DNA of 8,694 nt from Zymomonas sp. (GTDB taxonomy: Bacteria; Pseudomonadota; Alphaproteobacteria; Sphingomonadales; Sphingomonadaceae): positions 1 through 8,694 of the forward strand of contig JAIYAJ010000481.1 in assembly GCA_027489105.1 (NCBI GenBank). Direction: 5' to 3'. The first letter of the stretch is position 1; each line of letters opens with the position of its first letter. Below the pieces are notes generated by a model. That model saw nothing but the letters and a program-made list of their open reading frames with translations, had not been told where the DNA came from and ran no database searches. Positions 6,080-8,694 of the stretch are shown in pieces. The position numbers and the translations under genes are program-made.

Positions 6080-7085
6080 AATGGCCCGCCAGGGTCATGA
6101 GCAGATCATATTCGACCAGCGCGGTGTTGCGGCCGCAGGCCGCATAGACGAGGCCGCGCCGCTGTCCCGTCACATGCCCATGATTCTGCATCATGTTGAG
6201 CACCGCGAAGCGCACGAGGCCGAAGATCTCCCAGTAGCGGATTTCATCGGCATCATAGGCTCGACCGCCGGCCGCAGCATAGGCATCGAGCAAGTCCTGC
6301 CGCGATGCCAGTCCGGCAGCGGGACGATCGGGCCGCGCGAAGCGCCAGGAGCGCGTGCAGAACCAGCCAAGGTCTTCCGCCGCAGAACCGAGATGCGCGC
6401 ATTCCCAATCGAGCACGGCGGAGATGCCCCGTGCTGCGTCGACCATCAGATTGCCGAGGCGGAAATCGCCGTGCAGGAAGGCGCGGTCGGCCGTGGTGCG
6501 CCGGTTGCGTTCGAGCCAGCGAAAGCCTGCCTCGATCGCGGGGCGCGGCTGGCGATAGCTGTCGTACAGATCGCGGTGCGCGGAGAGTGTGTCGATGCTG
6601 TCGGCCCGGCGGCTGAGAAAACCGAAGCTGTCCAAAGGCAGCGCGTGGATCCGGGCCAATATGCCCGCCGCCTCCGCGACGAGCCTTTGCCGCACCGCAT
6701 CGAAGGCTGCCCCGGTCTGGATGCGCTTGGGCATGGTTTCGCCCGCTGCGAAGGCGGTGACGAAGCCGTTGCCCATGCCATCCGCCGCATCATATTCGAA
6801 AATCGGTTCGGGCACCGGCAGCCCATGGTCGAACGCGATCCGCATCGCCCGATACTGGTCGCCGGTCGCCAGAAAGGGGCTACCCGGATCGACATAGGTT
6901 TCCTGCCGCGACACATAGCGCCGGACATGCCTCCCATCGACCACGTCGAACAGGACCGTCCGGTTGATCCCGCCGAGCGTGGGGATGGCGACATTCGCCA
7001 CGCTGACGCCGCTGCCAAGCCTGCGCCGTACCGCCGCCAGAAGATCGGCATGTTCGCCAGGAGGCTCGGTCCCTTGCGCCTTCAT
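6072..7085 (-). CDS. APH-fold phosphotransferase (ACAD10/11- or LvaA-like kinase)
   Basis: In the 337-aa form from ATG 7085, a glycine-containing nucleotide loop TLGGINRTVLFDV lies near 36-48 and the N-lobe near RRYVSRQETYVDPG. FLHGDFRLGNLMVD (203-216) gives the catalytic loop, with Asp207 and Asn212, and AVLDWECAHLGSAAEDLGWF (223-242) gives the metal-binding Asp226. All kinase residues are present. Despite the aminoglycoside phosphotransferase name of the family, such genes in acyl-CoA clusters are thought to phosphorylate hydroxyacyl-CoA or other small metabolites; LvaA and human ACAD10/11 are examples. The neighbouring carboxylase and crotonase genes support a metabolic rather than resistance role. 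I chose 7085 because TGATG makes it overlap the upstream stop by one base; an in-frame ATG at 7151 would overlap the upstream gene by 67 nt. A dedicated acyl-CoA dehydrogenase partner is not in the window. Confidence 0.9.
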   Translation of the reverse strand: MKAQGTEPPGEHADLLAAVRRRLGSGVSVANVAIPTLGGINRTVLFDVVDGRHVRRYVSRQETYVDPGSPFLATGDQYRAMRIAFDHGLPVPEPIFEYDAADGMGNGFVTAFAAGETMPKRIQTGAAFDAVRQRLVAEAAGILARIHALPLDSFGFLSRRADSIDTLSAHRDLYDSYRQPRPAIEAGFRWLERNRRTTADRAFLHGDFRLGNLMVDAARGISAVLDWECAHLGSAAEDLGWFCTRSWRFARPDRPAAGLASRQDLLDAYAAAGGRAYDADEIRYWEIFGLVRFAVLNMMQNHGHVTGQRRGLVYAACGRNTALVEYDLLMTLAGHYD

Positions 7086-8089
7086 CAGATCGGCCAGCCG
7101 ACCAGTCGGCCGTCGTCGACCCGCTCGATATATTCGACCATCCCCCAGCATTCCTCGCCATCCCAGCGATAGCGGGCATTGGCCTCGACGATCCGCGACA
7201 TCAGGGTGACGTCGCCGTCCTTGCGCCGGTTGCGCAGCGGCGCTGCCGTGATGATCTCGATGTCGATCCGTTCGGAGCGGGTCGCCGTCCGCACCGCGAT
7301 GCCGATCCTGGTGGGTTCCTTATTGTCGTCCCAGTCGGTGACGACCGACAGGTCCATCACTTCATGATATTCCCCGTCGATCAGCAGCGCGCCTTCCGAT
7401 CTCCCGATGCCGTCGGGCGAGAATATCTTGAGCAGGCTCGCGCCCTTGCCGCTCGGCCAGGTGGCCATGAACAGCCGGTGGATGAACAGGTTCTGCCAGT
7501 AACGTGGCCCCCAGCTATGGTCGCGCCATCCGAAGACGTCCATTTCCCAGCGCTCGTCGCCAATCGCGACATGGCCGGTCACGACGCTGTGCTGGTTGAA
7601 ATGCCCGCGTGAAAAATCGCGCCCGTACATGGTCCGCACATCGTCGCGCGTCGGCTCGCCGCCATGGAGCGGCCAGGAGGACTTATGGTCCCAGACGATG
7701 TCGGCCTGCACGCGATCGGCCTTCTCGAACAGGGTCGACGGATCGCGAAGCATGTTGCGATCGCTCAGCACCATGATCTCGCCGACATAGCTGTGCCGCA
7801 AATGGCGGAAGGGCTCTACGATATCGACCTTCAGGCCGTCGGCGTCGAACATGGCGTTGGTCGTGATGCTCGGTCGACCGAAAGCACAGGCGATGCGTCC
7901 GTCCGGCAGATAGAGAACGACCGACTTTTCGGCATAGCCCTCGTTGACGCGGTTACCCACGCGCATCCAGCCGCCGACCCCGGTCTCACGATCGAAGGCG
8001 TTGGTGTAGATGCTCTCGTTATAATTGATCGCGGCGTCCGGCTCATGGGCGAACTCGTCGCTCGGCAGCAGTCGGAAATCCTCGGACAT
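7085..8089 (-). CDS. DUF7064/DUF7065-type lipocalin-like protein (CrtC/AttH-like fold, function unknown)
   Basis: This 334-aa soluble protein has no signal peptide. The most telling motif is GWRDHSWGPRYW (187-198), the conserved xRDHSWGxR of DUF7064-type and hydroxyneurosporene-synthase-like (CrtC/AttH) beta-barrel proteins. The C-terminal RIVEANARYRWDGEECWGMVEY segment (299-320) fits the closing strands of that fold. The many aromatic and His residues in alternating strands suggest a pocket for a hydrophobic ligand. From memory, relatives are common in actinobacterial and sphingomonad degradation clusters, but no reaction is known to me. The start at 8089 has AGGAG 6 nt upstream; a longer in-frame start at 8215 would run into the carboxylase gene. 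It follows the carboxyltransferase by 11 nt and overlaps the kinase gene by one base. It may bind, isomerise or hydrate the operon's lipophilic substrate; this is inference. Confidence 0.85.
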   Translation of the reverse strand: MSEDFRLLPSDEFAHEPDAAINYNESIYTNAFDRETGVGGWMRVGNRVNEGYAEKSVVLYLPDGRIACAFGRPSITTNAMFDADGLKVDIVEPFRHLRHSYVGEIMVLSDRNMLRDPSTLFEKADRVQADIVWDHKSSWPLHGGEPTRDDVRTMYGRDFSRGHFNQHSVVTGHVAIGDERWEMDVFGWRDHSWGPRYWQNLFIHRLFMATWPSGKGASLLKIFSPDGIGRSEGALLIDGEYHEVMDLSVVTDWDDNKEPTRIGIAVRTATRSERIDIEIITAAPLRNRRKDGDVTLMSRIVEANARYRWDGEECWGMVEYIERVDDGRLVGWPI

Positions 8090-8095
8090 AAGCCG

Positions 8096-8100
8096 CTCCT
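8096..8100 (-). promoter_or_regulatory. Shine-Dalgarno of the DUF7064-type gene
   Basis: AGGAG on the minus strand, 6 nt before the ATG at 8089. It lies in the 11-nt gap after the carboxyltransferase stop and fixes the start. Confidence 0.7.
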
Positions 8101-8694
8101 TTAAAGCCTGAAGACGCCATAATGGGGCGGGTCGATCGGGGCGTTGAGCGAGGCCGAAATGCACATGCCGAGCGCATTGCGCGTGTCGACCGGATCGAGA
8201 ATGCCGTCGTCCCAAAGCTCCGACGTCGCATAATAGGCGCTCTGCTCGCGCTTATAGTCTTCGAGCACGGGATCGCGGATCGCGGCGATCTCCTCTTCGG
8301 ACAATGCCTGCCCCTCGCGCTCCAGCTGGCGGATCTTTATCTCGGACAGGACATTGGCCGCCTGCTCCGCCCCCATCACGGACGTACCGCTGCCGGGCCA
8401 GCTGAACAGGAAGCGCGGGTCGAACGCCCGGCCCGACATGCCGTAGACGCCCGCGCCGAAGGCCCCGTTGCAATTGATCGTGAACTTGGGGACGCTGGCG
8501 CCCGACACCGCCATGATCAGCTTGGCGCCATCCTTGGAAATGCCGCGCCGCTCATATTCCTTGCCGACCATGAAGCCGGTGATGTTCTGCAGGAACAGCA
8601 ACGGCGTCCGGTTCTTGTCGCAGAGCTGGATGAAATGGGCGCCCTTGAGCGAGCTGTCGTTGAACAGCACGCCGTTGTTGGCGAGAATGCCGAC
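8101..8694 (-). CDS. Acyl-CoA carboxylase carboxyltransferase (beta) subunit, methylcrotonyl/geranyl-CoA type, C-terminal part
   Basis: This is an open frame from the right edge (reading VGILANNGVLFNDSSLKG) to TAA at 8101-8103, 197 residues of a family that is usually about 530, so the N-terminal two thirds lie outside. ITGFMVGKEYERRGISKDG, NGAFGAGVYGMSGRAFDPRF, MGAEQAANVLSEI and YYATSELWDDGILDP are all typical of the carboxyltransferase C-domain of MccB/LiuB and AtuC rather than propionyl-CoA carboxylase. FGAG supplies backbone amides for an oxyanion hole. The enzyme takes carboxybiotin from a biotin-carrying alpha subunit (not in the window) and carboxylates an acyl-CoA. The residues that distinguish methylcrotonyl- from geranyl-CoA specificity lie outside. 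It is the first visible gene of the right-hand operon; genes further upstream are likely. An alternative in-window start (GTG at 8670) is ruled out by the strong family match upstream of it. Confidence 0.95.
   Translation of the reverse strand, partial: VGILANNGVLFNDSSLKGAHFIQLCDKNRTPLLFLQNITGFMVGKEYERRGISKDGAKLIMAVSGASVPKFTINCNGAFGAGVYGMSGRAFDPRFLFSWPGSGTSVMGAEQAANVLSEIKIRQLEREGQALSEEEIAAIRDPVLEDYKREQSAYYATSELWDDGILDPVDTRNALGMCISASLNAPIDPPHYGVFRL

Noticed and set aside
6072..7085. Aminoglycoside resistance gene
   Set aside because: The fold is shared, but the setting (carboxylase, crotonase and DUF6285-like neighbours in one coupled operon) fits a metabolic kinase; nothing points to antibiotic binding.
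6009..7172. 387-codon plus-strand open frame opposite the kinase
   Set aside because: Shadow of the APH-fold gene; no domain signature.

Overview
This is a GC-rich window from a bacterial chromosome or large replicon, packed with catabolic genes. GC content, codon choice and gene content (acyl-CoA carboxylase, hydantoinase/acetone-carboxylase-like genes, a DUF7064-type protein, an ACAD10/11-type kinase) suggest an alphaproteobacterium, probably a sphingomonad. That taxon call is inference. I see no rRNA, tRNA, CRISPR array, transposase or insertion sequence. Almost all DNA is coding; the one sizeable gap is 272 bp, at 3897-4168.

There are three transcription units. (1) Minus strand, 3896 down to the left edge: an unrecognised 88-aa protein, a HyuA-type ATPase subunit (1544-3580) and a HyuB-type subunit (1499 down, cut by the left edge). 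This resembles an ATP-dependent carboxylase or hydantoinase/oxoprolinase of the acetone/acetophenone carboxylase superfamily. (2) Plus strand, 4169-4999: a flavodoxin-fold NAD(P)H:quinone oxidoreductase, divergent from unit 1. A 12-bp-arm inverted repeat (4106-4141) lies in the shared upstream region. (3) Minus strand, right edge down to 5004: the C-terminal third of a methylcrotonyl/geranyl-CoA-type carboxyltransferase, a DUF7064-type lipocalin-like protein, an APH-fold kinase, a small DUF6285-like protein and a crotonase-fold protein. The spacings are 11 nt, then overlaps of 1, 8 and 4 nt, so these five are very probably one translationally coupled operon. Units 2 and 3 converge with only 4 nt between their stop codons.

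Taken together, the right-hand operon looks like CoA-thioester catabolism of a branched, cyclic or hydroxylated acid. The carboxyltransferase carboxylates an acyl-CoA, and the crotonase protein lacks the usual hydratase glutamates and looks like an isomerase. The kinase plus small partner resembles the LvaA/LvaB pair that phosphorylates 4-hydroxyacyl-CoA so that the hydroxyl can be eliminated. The left-hand operon could supply another ATP-driven carboxylation or a ring-opening step. The substrate cannot be read from the sequence. The observations most worth pursuing are the kinase/DUF6285-like/isomerase module, the small unknown protein that leads the hyuAB operon, and the divergent form of the HyuA protein.
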